Source: Paraliobacillus sp. PM-2 (GTDB taxonomy: Bacteria > Bacillota > Bacilli > Bacillales > Amphibacillaceae). From it: a DNA stretch of 64,000 bases. Location: positions 992,001 through 1,056,000 of the forward strand of contig NZ_CTEI01000001.1 of assembly GCF_001368815.1 (NCBI RefSeq), in the 5' to 3' direction. Below the pieces are notes generated by a model that saw only the letters and a program-made list of their open reading frames with translations, was not told where the DNA came from and made no database searches. Made by a program: the position numbers and the translations under genes. Positions 45,415 to 54,571 of this stretch are shown here, piece after piece; position 1 is the first letter of the stretch, and each line of letters starts with the position of its first letter.

Positions 45415-45873
45415 CTACGACGAAGCTTTCCATTCTTGCTCTTGACATTTTTTACAGATGCCATGAAAGGTAAGACGATGATCTTTCACCTTAAAACCCC
45501 AGTCATTTTCAACAATTTCTTCTACATCTTCTAATAAATCATCCATTATTTCTTCAACAGATCCACATTCCGTGCACACTAGATGGTGGTGAAAATGTGT
45601 AGCACCTTCCTTACGTAAATCATAGCGTGAAACGCCATCTCCAAAATTTATTTTATCAACAATCTTTAGTTCTGAAAGTAATTCCAATGTTCGATAGACA
45701 GTCGCTAACCCAATTTCTGGTGACTTCTCTTTTACTAATAAGTAAACATCTTCTGCGCTTAAATGATCTTCTTCTCTCTCCAGAAGCACTCTAACTGTTG
45801 CTTCACGTTGGGGAGTAAGTTTATAACTTTGTGCATGTAGTTGCTTTTTAATACGATCAATTCGATGTTCCAT
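45415..45873 (-). CDS. fur: Ferric uptake regulator Fur
   Basis: Fur represses iron-uptake genes with Fe2+. The 152 aa protein begins MEHRIDRIKKQLHAQSYKLT, has the winged helix with EIGLATVYRTLELLSELKIV and the metal-binding HFHHHLVCTECGSVEE motif, then CHGIC-type GICKKCQ. The ATG at 45873 follows GGGAGG. A near-perfect Per/Fur-type box lies 54 bases upstream; in B. subtilis fur is regulated by PerR. Distinguishing Fur from PerR or Zur here rests on the spoIIM-fur-yqzK-xerD synteny. Confidence 0.92.
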   Translation of the reverse strand: MEHRIDRIKKQLHAQSYKLTPQREATVRVLLEREEDHLSAEDVYLLVKEKSPEIGLATVYRTLELLSELKIVDKINFGDGVSRYDLRKEGATHFHHHLVCTECGSVEEIMDDLLEDVEEIVENDWGFKVKDHRLTFHGICKKCQEQEWKASS

Positions 45874-45926
45874 ATACGAAACCTCCCTCACACCACAATT
45901 ATAAGCACAGCTAGAAATGGTGTCAA

Positions 45927-45941
45927 TTAAAATTATTATAA
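45927..45941 (-). promoter_or_regulatory. Per/Fur box upstream of fur
   Basis: TTAAAATTATTATAA matches the PerR consensus TTATAATnATTATAA at all but one specified position. It is positioned in the fur leader. Confidence 0.55.
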
Positions 45942-45977
45942 ACCAAAAATAATAATCACTTTTAAATTAAAATAATT

Positions 45978-46616
45978 CTAATATAACCAAGAGATGACCC
46001 AATTCATTGTTTGGTTAGAGACAAATGCTTCAATGAGTGAAGCTATCCCTGAACCAGCTATTAATATAACAAAAATTACAATATATTGGACAAGATATTG
46101 TCCGATGGGCTCTTTTTGTAATTTTCTTGAAAATATCTTCTGAATGAGTGTTAGAGAAAAAATCATTGCTATTCCACTAGCTAGTAAATAGATAGGTATG
46201 ATAATTAAGTTTTGAGGTGCTATGGACGCCGCAGAAAATAGTAGTCCACTCCATTCCAATTTATTCACAAAGAAACCAACGGAAAACCCAACAACAACAC
46301 CTTTAATAAACATAAGGATCCATATAATAGGTAGACCAATAACAGATAAACCTAAAATAAAAAACAAAGCTAAGTACTGAAAATGATAAATAAAAGATGT
46401 TTTTAGAATTTCTTGCTTTCCTGCAATGGGACCTTCTACTAATCGATTTAGAAATTGATCTACATAGAAGGATAAATTTTGTTTCTGAATAAAGTCCATA
46501 CTGTTAACTATAACAGCACCAAAGATGATGCCAATTAAGAATAAAATAATCATAAAAAAGTAGATTAGATGGTATTTTTTTATATGATTGTATACGATGG
46601 ATCGATTACGATTCAT
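45978..46616 (-). CDS. spoIIM: Stage II sporulation protein M
   Basis: SpoIIM works with SpoIID and SpoIIP in peptidoglycan remodelling for engulfment. The 212 aa polytopic protein has membrane segments near residues 15-40, 72-95, 100-125, 128-152 and 175-198, with ILGLSVIGLPIIWILMFIKG as a conserved stretch. It sits between yqxK and fur as in B. subtilis. Confidence 0.93.
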   Translation of the reverse strand: MNRNRSIVYNHIKKYHLIYFFMIILFLIGIIFGAVIVNSMDFIQKQNLSFYVDQFLNRLVEGPIAGKQEILKTSFIYHFQYLALFFILGLSVIGLPIIWILMFIKGVVVGFSVGFFVNKLEWSGLLFSAASIAPQNLIIIPIYLLASGIAMIFSLTLIQKIFSRKLQKEPIGQYLVQYIVIFVILIAGSGIASLIEAFVSNQTMNWVISWLY

Positions 46617-46649
46617 TTATGCTCCTCCGTTCTTACTCTGTATAGTAAG

Positions 46650-46678
46650 AATCTATGAGGAAAATACGATAAATAGAC
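46650..46678 (-). promoter_or_regulatory. Weak candidate sigma-E promoter of spoIIM
   Basis: GTCTATT and CATAGATT are separated by 14 bases on the minus strand upstream of spoIIM. The -35 deviates from consensus; spoIIM is sigma-E-dependent in B. subtilis. Confidence 0.4.
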
Positions 46679-46693
46679 CAGTGAATCTATAAT

Positions 46694-47866
46694 CTATTCT
46701 ATTAGCTTGCCATATTTACCTCCGCCACCGGAATGAACACGCTGCATGCCTTTTCGCATTTGTAGTATATGTTTTGTGATTTTTTCTGGTACAACTTCAT
46801 TTAATTGCTTCTCAGAAGTATGATGAATAATTGCCATTTCTGTCCCAAAAGCGGATAACAATTTGCTGTATGCTTTTGGTCCGAGTCCAGGTATATATTC
46901 TAATGGTACTTGATGAATATAAGATGGTCGATCAATATGTTTTATTTGTTTATCCTTACATCCCAACTCTTTAATACGTTCAGCAACTCCCTTAATTATT
47001 TTATTCGAACCACAATTGGAACAAACGTCCCCCATTTTTCCTGGAGTAAAGCAATCCTTGCATACCGTATTATAATACTTACCTAAGTGAGGGTTCATAC
47101 CATAGTTTGTTACCACGCTTCTACCTTTTTCTTTCTGTAAAACAAGAGATAATTCCGAAAATGAAACTTCCTTTACAGCTATTTCTTGATATTCTCGAGC
47201 AATTTTTGATAGAGAATGGGCATCAGAATTTGTCAGAAACGTATAGTTATGTAACTCAATAATTTCATCTGCCATATGTGTGTCAGAGCTTAACCCAAGT
47301 TCAACTGCATCGATCATTACAGGATCAAAAACTTCTGTTAAGGTACGAAGAACACCTTTGCCGTATAAACTTTTAAAAGGGGTAAAAATATGTGCTGGGA
47401 TAAACAATCCACCAAGTGCTTTTACTTGTTCTTGCAATTCTTTTCCGCTTCCATAGTATCGTTGTGAACTTAAGTGTATGTTCGTCATTCGCGTGCTAAG
47501 CCAAGTAGTAAACCGTCTCATTTGTTGTAATGTTGGTAAATAGCATAATACATGAATTGGTCCAGCGCACGTTTCATCATAGATCTCTATTTCAGCACCT
47601 AGAATCAATGTTACTTCTTCAAATCGTATACCTCCATCTTTTAACGCTTCTGCTTTGCCGATTTGTATTAGATCTGATATTTCTTCTTGGACTGCAGGTG
47701 CGTGACAATCAATCACTCCTACCATTTGAATTCCTTTATTTCGACTAGCCTCTTTTAAAATATTCGTTAATGTGAGCGACTTTCCGCCAGTGATTTTTAC
47801 TGGCTTATTGTATTTATCACGACCGATATGCACATGTAAATCTGCATAAATTGTTTTTAACTCCAT
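46694..47866 (-). CDS. yqxK: YqxK, endonuclease Q (EndoQ) family protein
   Basis: EndoQ enzymes nick DNA 5' of deaminated bases (hypoxanthine, uracil, xanthine). The 390 aa protein has an N-terminal PHP fold (YADLHVHIGRDKY and VIDCHAPAVQEE), metal-site motifs EIYDE and TNSDAHSLS, a zinc finger with CKDCFTPGKMGDVCSNCG near residues 268-285, and helix-hairpin-helix YIPGLGPKAYSKLLSAFG near residues 326-343. This is the EndoQ layout. It was previously only a conserved protein in bacilli; activity here is inferred. Confidence 0.87.
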   Translation of the reverse strand: MELKTIYADLHVHIGRDKYNKPVKITGGKSLTLTNILKEASRNKGIQMVGVIDCHAPAVQEEISDLIQIGKAEALKDGGIRFEEVTLILGAEIEIYDETCAGPIHVLCYLPTLQQMRRFTTWLSTRMTNIHLSSQRYYGSGKELQEQVKALGGLFIPAHIFTPFKSLYGKGVLRTLTEVFDPVMIDAVELGLSSDTHMADEIIELHNYTFLTNSDAHSLSKIAREYQEIAVKEVSFSELSLVLQKEKGRSVVTNYGMNPHLGKYYNTVCKDCFTPGKMGDVCSNCGSNKIIKGVAERIKELGCKDKQIKHIDRPSYIHQVPLEYIPGLGPKAYSKLLSAFGTEMAIIHHTSEKQLNEVVPEKITKHILQMRKGMQRVHSGGGGKYGKLIE

Positions 47867-47872
47867 GAAATC

Positions 47873-48427
47873 TTAACCTCTCTCGTTTATACGTTCTTTA
47901 ACATACAAAAGAGCATATGCCGTTTTAGCATCATGAATTTCTTGTTCTGTTAATAATTTCTCCGCTTCAGATAAAGAAATTTCATGTACGGCTACAAACT
48001 CATCTTCATCTAATTGTTTTTTTTCTTCTAAACGTGTAAGTTCATCGGTGAAATATACATATAATAATTCATTAGAAAAACCCGGAGTTGTATAAAAAGA
48101 CGTCACATACTCTAACGTTTTGGTAGTGTAGCCCGTTTCTTCTTCTAATTCTCGTTTTGCGGTAATAACCGGTTCCTCGCCTGGTTCTAGTTTTCCCGCT
48201 GGAATTTCCATTATGCTCTTGTTTAATGGTTTTCGATATTGTTCCACCATTAATAACTTATTTGTGTCTGTCACCGCAATAACAGCAACTGCACCAGGGT
48301 GTTTAATAATTTCTCTTTTCGAAGTATTCCCATCTGGTAATGTTACATCATCAATTTGCAATTGAACAATTTTCCCATTAAAAATTTGTGTTGTAGAGAT
48401 TGTCTTCTCCTCAAATTTATTTCCCAT
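47873..48427 (-). CDS. nudF: ADP-ribose pyrophosphatase NudF
   Basis: NudF hydrolyses ADP-ribose to AMP and ribose 5-phosphate. The 184 aa protein has a complete Nudix box, GKLEPGEEPVITAKRELEEE followed by TGY, near residues 77-99. A beta-strand N-terminal region supports dimerisation. It is upstream of yqxK by 6 bases. Confidence 0.94.
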   Translation of the reverse strand: MGNKFEEKTISTTQIFNGKIVQLQIDDVTLPDGNTSKREIIKHPGAVAVIAVTDTNKLLMVEQYRKPLNKSIMEIPAGKLEPGEEPVITAKRELEEETGYTTKTLEYVTSFYTTPGFSNELLYVYFTDELTRLEEKKQLDEDEFVAVHEISLSEAEKLLTEQEIHDAKTAYALLYVKERINERG

Positions 48428-48537
48428 GTTTGTTTCCTTCTTTCATTCATATATTATTGCTTATTTTAACATAATGATTGTAATGGTTGTATTTCATTCC
48501 TTTTATTTTTAGAATGTGAATGGAAGGAGTGTTTACA

Positions 48538-49458
48538 TTGAAAAAAAATCAATTAGGAAACTCAGACTTGTATGTTTCTGAAATGGGACTCGGATGTATG
48601 TCACTAGGTACCGATCAACGAAAAGCAGGTGCTATTATTGATCGAGCAATTGACACTGGAATTAATTATCTAGATACAGCAGATTTATATGATCAAACAG
48701 TAAATGAATCGATTGTTGGCCAAGCATTGAAAGGTAAAAGGGAACAAATCATCCTTGCCTCGAAAGTGGGTAACCATCTCCAACCAGATGGAACTTGGTT
48801 TTGGGATCCATCGAAAAATTATATAAAAGAACAAGTAAAAGCAAGCCTATTACGATTACAGACAGATTATATTGATCTATATCAACTTCATGGTGGAACA
48901 ATTGATGATCCAATTGATGAAACGATTGAAGCCTTTGAAGAGTTAAAACAAGAAGGTATAATTCGTTATTATGGCATATCTTCTATTAGACCGAATGTAA
49001 TTAAAGAGTATGCAAAGCGTTCTTCGATTGTTTCTGTGATGATGCAGTATAGTTTATTGGATCGCAGACCAGAAGAATCTATGCTGGATTTTTTACATCA
49101 AGAAGGTATAAGTGTTGTTACCAGAGGTTCATTAGCGAAAGGTTTTCTAACTGACCAAGCGAAAGCAGTGGCAGAAAATAAAGGGCGTGACGGGTACCTC
49201 TCCTATTCTAGTAATGAATTAAAAACAATCATTGACGACTTAAGCAAAACAGATTTAGCTAACGAATCGTTAACGTCCACAGCCTTACGTTATGTATTAC
49301 ACCACCCCGCAGTAGCAAGTGTAGTTACCGGAGCTAGTTCGATAAAGCAGCTTGATGACAATATGTCCGCTATCTTACATTCAAACGCATTATCTGAATC
49401 ATTACATGAGCAGTTACAGAAAATGACGAAAGAAATGTTTTATACCAATCATCGCTAA
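48538..49458 (+). CDS. yqkF: Aldo/keto reductase (YqkF family)
   Basis: The 306 aa NADPH-dependent reductase has the catalytic tetrad: D in YLDTADLYDQ, Y there, K in LASKVGN and H in YQLHGGTIDD. The start is a TTG at 48538 behind GGAAGGAG; an upstream ATG at 48520 overlaps that site. Divergent from nudF, the arrangement matches B. subtilis nudF-yqkF. Substrate unknown. Confidence 0.88.
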   Translation: MKKNQLGNSDLYVSEMGLGCMSLGTDQRKAGAIIDRAIDTGINYLDTADLYDQTVNESIVGQALKGKREQIILASKVGNHLQPDGTWFWDPSKNYIKEQVKASLLRLQTDYIDLYQLHGGTIDDPIDETIEAFEELKQEGIIRYYGISSIRPNVIKEYAKRSSIVSVMMQYSLLDRRPEESMLDFLHQEGISVVTRGSLAKGFLTDQAKAVAENKGRDGYLSYSSNELKTIIDDLSKTDLANESLTSTALRYVLHHPAVASVVTGASSIKQLDDNMSAILHSNALSESLHEQLQKMTKEMFYTNHR

Positions 49459-49483
49459 CAAAATTATATATTGGTTTTTTTTA

Positions 49484-49525
49484 AAAAAGGAAATGGCAAA
49501 ATATAATTGTAGCTATTTCCTTTTT
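49484..49525. terminator. Bidirectional terminator between yqkF and yqjQ
   Basis: A stem of about 14 bp (AAAAAGGAAATGGC / GCTATTTCCTTTTT, one wobble) with a 14-base loop and flanking A/T runs separates the convergent genes. Confidence 0.75.
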
Positions 49526-49537
49526 ATTAATGGATCT

Positions 49538-50329
49538 TTATTTCTTATTAAATTGTTTTTTTAATATCCGTTCTGTCATCTTAGGAAACAAATGATACAA
49601 TCGACTACCGAACTCCATCCATTTAGGTAAGTTAATTTCTCTTTTCCGTTTGAATAATGCTTGAACAATTGCGTCTACCACATCATTCGAATCTAGCATA
49701 TAACGTTCTACATTTTTTTGATAATTACCACTTGGATCAGCTGTTTGAAAGAAATTTGTTTTCACAGGACCTAAATTTACAGTTGTCACATACAAATCTC
49801 GTTGTTCAACTTCTAAACGTAATGCATTACTAAACCCCAATACCGCATGCTTGGTCGCACCATAAATAGAAGATTTCGGTGTTGCAATTTTCCCAGCAAA
49901 GGATGCGATATTGATAATATGCCCTTTTTTAGCTGCTGTTAATAAAGGAAGCAACTGTTTCACACTTTCAATCAATGCGAATACATTTACTTGAAACATT
50001 TGTTCCATATCACTTGTCTTTGCTTCTTCTATCGAATCAAATATTCCAAAGCCAGCATTATTAATTAATGCGTCGATTGTTGCATATTGCTTACATATAT
50101 TTTTTAATGTATTGATCCGTGCTTCTTTATTTGCCAAGTCTACTGAATAAACATCGCATTGTATCGAATAATCGTGTTCCATCGATTGTTTTAACGCGTG
50201 AAGTTTATCTGTTGAACGTGCAATCAAAATTAAATTAGCACCGCGAGCAGCCAAGGCTCTTGCTAATCCTTCTCCTATCCCACTTGAGGCACCAGTAATT
50301 AAAATCGTTTTATCTGAGAAATTGCGCAT
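49538..50329 (-). CDS. yqjQ: Short-chain dehydrogenase/reductase (YqjQ)
   Basis: The 263 aa SDR has the TGASSGIGEGLARAL cofactor motif near residues 12-26, NNAGFGIFD near residue 88, catalytic S and Y in ASFAGKIATPKSSIYGATKHA near residues 140-160. It resembles YqjQ of bacilli. The start is the second of two ATGs after GGGGGAT, by spacing. Substrate unknown; a positively charged C-terminus follows a possible membrane-associated segment. Confidence 0.88.
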   Translation of the reverse strand: MRNFSDKTILITGASSGIGEGLARALAARGANLILIARSTDKLHALKQSMEHDYSIQCDVYSVDLANKEARINTLKNICKQYATIDALINNAGFGIFDSIEEAKTSDMEQMFQVNVFALIESVKQLLPLLTAAKKGHIINIASFAGKIATPKSSIYGATKHAVLGFSNALRLEVEQRDLYVTTVNLGPVKTNFFQTADPSGNYQKNVERYMLDSNDVVDAIVQALFKRKREINLPKWMEFGSRLYHLFPKMTERILKKQFNKK

Positions 50330-50487
50330 CATATCCCCCGTTCTTCTGACCTATCATTCTATATTATAATATAACATGCTTGTTCCTCTCGTCACTACTA
50401 TTCATTACGATCAACTTTTACTTTGATTGACTTTTTTTTTGAAATATAACACAATCATAAAGAATACCTTGAGTATGGGGTGAAGCG

Positions 50488-51234
50488 ATGAAAACAATTA
50501 TTTATGCACACAGAGGCGCAAGTAAACAAGCTCCGGAGAACACATTGCCTGCATTTGAACTGGCATATGAATCAGGAGCAGATGGAATTGAAACCGATAT
50601 CCAATTAACGAAAGATGGCATACCTGTTTTGTTTCATGATGAAAATGTCAGACGAACAACAAACGGGACAGGGTTTATACAGGATTATACCTTTAAGGAG
50701 TTACAACGCTTAGATGCAGGTGCTTGGTTTTCAAACAATTATATCAACACATCCATACTATCTTTAGAACAATTTTTATCGTGGATTTCAAATAAAAACC
50801 TCCTATTAAATTTAGAATTAAAAACAAACGTCATTCCATATAAGCATATTGAACAAATTGTTTATGAACTACTTGTTAAATATGATAAACTTCGTCATAC
50901 AGTAATTTCTAGCTTTAATCCTAATAGTTTACTAAAAATGCACCGTATGGATCCTACACTTACAACTGCGTTTTTAACCTCCAACAAAAAAGTAGATTTG
51001 ATCAATTACACGAAGCAGCTGGGGGCTAAAGGTATTCATATTAAAAATAGATTAGTGAATGAAAGTCTTATTAATAAAGCAAAACAAGAAAATATCTATG
51101 TTGCTACATATACTGTCAATCGTCCATCTCAATTGATGCGTTGCTATAAAATCAGATGTCATGCTATTTTCACTGATTTGCCTTATGTTGCAATAGAGAC
51201 CAGAGAACTATTTGAACAAAATATTATACAGTAA
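50488..51234 (+). CDS. yqiK: Glycerophosphodiester phosphodiesterase
   Basis: The 248 aa protein has [18 protein letters not shown] near residues 7-24, [20 protein letters not shown] near residues 31-50 and the LNLELKTN acidic site, the GDPD family pattern. It hydrolyses glycerophosphodiesters to glycerol 3-phosphate and alcohol. No signal peptide, so cytoplasmic. GGGTGAAGCG precedes the ATG. Confidence 0.92.
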   Translation: MKTIIYAHRGASKQAPENTLPAFELAYESGADGIETDIQLTKDGIPVLFHDENVRRTTNGTGFIQDYTFKELQRLDAGAWFSNNYINTSILSLEQFLSWISNKNLLLNLELKTNVIPYKHIEQIVYELLVKYDKLRHTVISSFNPNSLLKMHRMDPTLTTAFLTSNKKVDLINYTKQLGAKGIHIKNRLVNESLINKAKQENIYVATYTVNRPSQLMRCYKIRCHAIFTDLPYVAIETRELFEQNIIQ

Positions 51235-51247
51235 TGGAGGATCGTTT

Positions 51248-52267
51248 ATGGAACGCAAATTATTCAGTCCAATTAATTTCCAAGGTGTTACTTTAAAAAA
51301 CAGAATTGTGATGTCACCGATGTGCATGTATTCCTGTGAGCCTGAAGATGGAACGGTGCAAGATTTTCATATAACACATTATGAATCTAGAGCAGTTGGT
51401 CAGGTAGGATTAATTATGTTAGAAGCAACTGCTGTCCAACCAGAAGGTAGGATTTCTACAAAAGACTTAGGCATTTGGAGTGACGATCATATGGAAGGAT
51501 TAAAAAAAGTTAGTGATCGCATTCATGCTCACGGAGCAAAAAGCAGTATACAATTAGCCCATGCTGGTAGAAAAGCTAATTTACCTAATGATATATTGGC
51601 GCCAAGTCCGATTGCTTTTAATGATAATTATAAAACCCCTAACGCAATGTCAAGTGAACAAATTAAGGCAACCATTCAAGCATTCAAAGATGCTGCCAGA
51701 CGTTCAAAACAAGCAGGATTTGATATAATAGAAATTCATGCTGCACATGGTTATTTGATAAATCAATTTTTATCACCATTATCAAATAAGCGGACAGACA
51801 TGTATGGTGGTCCAAAAGAGAATCGTTATCGACTGCTATCAGAAATAATAGAGGCAATAAAAACAGTCTGGAACGGCCCAATCTTTGTTCGCATCTCAGC
51901 CGATGAATATCATGAATGCGGAAATCAACAGGATGATTTTATTTATTATGCGGAACAATTAAAAAAACAAGGTATTGCTTTGATTGATTGTAGTACTGGT
52001 GGTGTTGTTCCTGCAACGATACAACCCTACCCTGGCTATCAAGTACCAAAAGCAGAGGTACTAAAGAAGCAAGTAGCTATCCCAACAGGTGCTGTCGGTT
52101 TAATTACATCAGGCATCCAAGCAGAAGAAATCTTACAGAACAAGCGTGCAGATTTAATCTTTTTAGGTCGTGAATTATTACGAAACCCTTATTGGGCAAA
52201 ACAAGCAGCGGACAAGTTACAATTTGATTTAAGTGCACCCAAACCCTATGAACGAGGTTGGTTATAA
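51248..52267 (+). CDS. yqjM: Old yellow enzyme family NADPH dehydrogenase YqjM
   Basis: The FMN enzyme reduces activated C=C bonds and is peroxide-induced in B. subtilis. The 339 aa protein begins [19 protein letters not shown]; the active-site C is in [13 protein letters not shown], the substrate-binding H-x-x-H is in [20 protein letters not shown], and the C-terminal RELLRNPYW segment is present. The ATG at 51248 follows TGGAGG; an upstream ATG overlaps yqiK. It lies directly ahead of rnz. Confidence 0.94.
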   Translation: MERKLFSPINFQGVTLKNRIVMSPMCMYSCEPEDGTVQDFHITHYESRAVGQVGLIMLEATAVQPEGRISTKDLGIWSDDHMEGLKKVSDRIHAHGAKSSIQLAHAGRKANLPNDILAPSPIAFNDNYKTPNAMSSEQIKATIQAFKDAARRSKQAGFDIIEIHAAHGYLINQFLSPLSNKRTDMYGGPKENRYRLLSEIIEAIKTVWNGPIFVRISADEYHECGNQQDDFIYYAEQLKKQGIALIDCSTGGVVPATIQPYPGYQVPKAEVLKKQVAIPTGAVGLITSGIQAEEILQNKRADLIFLGRELLRNPYWAKQAADKLQFDLSAPKPYERGWL

Positions 52268-53188
52268 ATGAAGCTTACATTTTTAGGAACTGGGGCAGGT
52301 GTCCCTTCTAAGGAAAGAAATGTTTCTGCTATACTCTTAGATCTTTTACAAGAAAGAGGTACAACATGGTTATTTGATTGTGGAGAATCTACACAACATC
52401 AAATCTTACATACAACAATCAAACCGAGAAAAGTAGAAAATATTTTTATTACACATTTACATGGCGATCACATTTATGGATTACCCGGATTTCTAAGTAG
52501 TCGCTCCTTTCAAGATGGTACCACTCCGGTGACAATATACGGACCCAAAGGAATAGAACATTTTGTTAGAACGAGCTTAGAAATAAGTGAAACACATTTA
52601 AGATATCCATTGTATTTTAAAGAAGTAAACGAAGGAATGATACTTGAGGACAGTGATTTCATCGTTTATGCAAAAAAATTAGAACATGGTATCCCTTGCT
52701 ATGGTTATCGAATCGAACAAAAGGATAAGCCAGGAGAATTATTAGCTAATAAGTTACAAGCAATGGGTATAAGCCCTGGACCAATTTATCAACAGATAAA
52801 AGAAAATGAAACGACGATACTACCTAATGGTCAAGTAATTCAAAGAACTGATGTGCTTGGTGCAGATAAGGAAGGAAATATCATTACCATTCTAGGTGAT
52901 ACACGTTATAATGAAAGTTTAATCGACTTTGTTAAAAACAGTGATGTCTTAGTACATGAGGCAACCTTTGCTAAAGATGAAAAAGTATTAGCACATGATT
53001 ACTTTCATGCTACAACAGAACAAGCCGCATACATTGCAAATCAAGCAAATGTAAAACAGTTACTACTGACGCATATTTCTTCACGTTATTCTGGAGATAA
53101 GAGTGAACAATTACAGACAGAAGCAGCTACGATTTTCTCAAATGTAGAAGTCGCAAATGATTTCTTTGAATATGAAGTAAAAAAATAG
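52268..53188 (+). CDS. rnz: Ribonuclease Z
   Basis: RNase Z cleaves tRNA precursors after the discriminator base. The 306 aa protein has the beta-lactamase-fold motif [18 protein letters not shown] near residues 61-78 and a C-terminal [16 protein letters not shown] segment. Its ATG directly abuts the yqjM stop. Confidence 0.95.
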   Translation: MKLTFLGTGAGVPSKERNVSAILLDLLQERGTTWLFDCGESTQHQILHTTIKPRKVENIFITHLHGDHIYGLPGFLSSRSFQDGTTPVTIYGPKGIEHFVRTSLEISETHLRYPLYFKEVNEGMILEDSDFIVYAKKLEHGIPCYGYRIEQKDKPGELLANKLQAMGISPGPIYQQIKENETTILPNGQVIQRTDVLGADKEGNIITILGDTRYNESLIDFVKNSDVLVHEATFAKDEKVLAHDYFHATTEQAAYIANQANVKQLLLTHISSRYSGDKSEQLQTEAATIFSNVEVANDFFEYEVKK

Positions 53189-53209
53189 CGAAGCAAAAAT
53201 GCTTCGCTA
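53186..53209. terminator. Bidirectional terminator between rnz and dinB
   Basis: A 10-bp stem TAGCGAAGCA / TGCTTCGCTA with a 4-base loop overlaps the rnz stop and is flanked by A- and T-runs. Confidence 0.85.
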
Positions 53210-54454
53210 TTTTCTATAGTCATCTAAATAATCCTTCTGAAAACTTGTGCTTGGCTGTGTTTCGTCTTCGGCATGGTCTAATTTCGTAAAAGTATTAACA
53301 CCATATTTATCCGTTAACTTCTCCATTGCTTGATAAAGCTTTTCTTTGGAAGCTTCTTTCTCATAAGTAAATAAATCTAATTGTTGTGCTGCTTCTTGCT
53401 TATCTTGAAGATCCTGTACCGTAATGCCTAACAATCGAATAGGGGCACCATTCCAATGTCGATCTAATAAATCCAACGCATCGTTAAAGACCGTTTCCTC
53501 CTCTTCAATATAATGAGATAATTTCTTACTTCTAGTAATCGTTTTTCGATCGTGGAAGCGAATCATTAATTGAAGATGTTGGCCAACAACTCTTTTCCGT
53601 TTAAGCCTTGCGGAAACTTTACGCGAAAGTTTCCTAAGTAGTTGTCTAATTTCTTGATCATTTACTGTATCTTCAGGCAAAGTTTCAGAATTTCCAATAC
53701 TCTTAAAATCATAAACTGCATCAGGATCCACTAAACTAGGATCAATTCCCTTTGCACGATTCTGTAGTCGCTCCCCATTAATTCCAAGCAATCGCTTTAA
53801 TACATAAGCATCTGCTTCAACTAAATCCTGTATTGTTTGAATATTTATCTTATATAACTTTTCTGCTGTCTTTACTCCCACACCATACATTTCTCCTATA
53901 GGAAGCGGCCAAAGTTTATCGGGCAAATCACGTAGTCTTAAGACCGTTATTCCCATGGGCTTTTTCATATCTGAGGCCATTTTAGCTAAGAATTTATTTG
54001 TTGCAATTCCTATACTACATGGCAAATCTAGCTCTGATGCTATTCGGTTTTGCAGTTTTTGTGCAATCTCTAAAGGAGAACCTAGCTTCTCACAAGCCGA
54101 AATATCCATGTATCCTTCATCAATAGATACAGGTTGAACATAAGGTGTAATATCCGAAAGCATTTTAAACATTGCACTAGAAGCTTTTCGATAACGATCA
54201 AAGTTCGGACGCCTGACAATTAAGTTTGGACATAATCGCTTTGCTTCCCAAAGTGGCATCGTTGTTTTTACACCCTTAGCTCTAGCTTCATAGCTACTCG
54301 TCACAACAATCCCTCTCCGTTCTTCAGGATTACCCGCGATAGCTAGTGGTTTTCCTTTTAGCGATGGATCGTACGCTGCTTCTACAGATGCATAAAAACT
54401 ATTCATATCAACATGAAAAATAACTCTGCCGTTTTTTGGATACCATTTAGACAT
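53207..54454 (-). CDS. dinB: DNA polymerase IV (Y-family)
   Basis: Pol IV performs translesion synthesis. The 415 aa protein begins with the catalytic HVDMNSFYASVEAAYDPS near residues 14-31, then SIDEGYMDIS near residue 112, and a helix-hairpin-helix/little-finger region. A beta-clamp-binding-like QLDLFTY motif lies near residue 363. A perfect LexA-box core precedes the gene. It corresponds to YqjH of B. subtilis. Confidence 0.95.
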   Translation of the reverse strand: MSKWYPKNGRVIFHVDMNSFYASVEAAYDPSLKGKPLAIAGNPEERRGIVVTSSYEARAKGVKTTMPLWEAKRLCPNLIVRRPNFDRYRKASSAMFKMLSDITPYVQPVSIDEGYMDISACEKLGSPLEIAQKLQNRIASELDLPCSIGIATNKFLAKMASDMKKPMGITVLRLRDLPDKLWPLPIGEMYGVGVKTAEKLYKINIQTIQDLVEADAYVLKRLLGINGERLQNRAKGIDPSLVDPDAVYDFKSIGNSETLPEDTVNDQEIRQLLRKLSRKVSARLKRKRVVGQHLQLMIRFHDRKTITRSKKLSHYIEEEETVFNDALDLLDRHWNGAPIRLLGITVQDLQDKQEAAQQLDLFTYEKEASKEKLYQAMEKLTDKYGVNTFTKLDHAEDETQPSTSFQKDYLDDYRK

Positions 54455-54469
54455 ATATCTCTTCCTTTA

Positions 54470-54483
54470 GGAACGTGCGTTCT
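54470..54483 (-). promoter_or_regulatory. LexA (SOS) box of dinB
   Basis: GAACGCACGTTC is a perfect GAAC-N4-GTTC palindrome, the core of the Bacillus LexA box CGAACnnnnGTTCG, located 16 bases upstream of the start codon. Confidence 0.7.
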
Positions 54484-54571
54484 AGTACAATTAATATAGC
54501 ATATATGGTAAAAAATTTCTAATCTTTTTACTTGTTTTAAACAAAGTGAACGAGCTAACAAAAGGAGCGTA

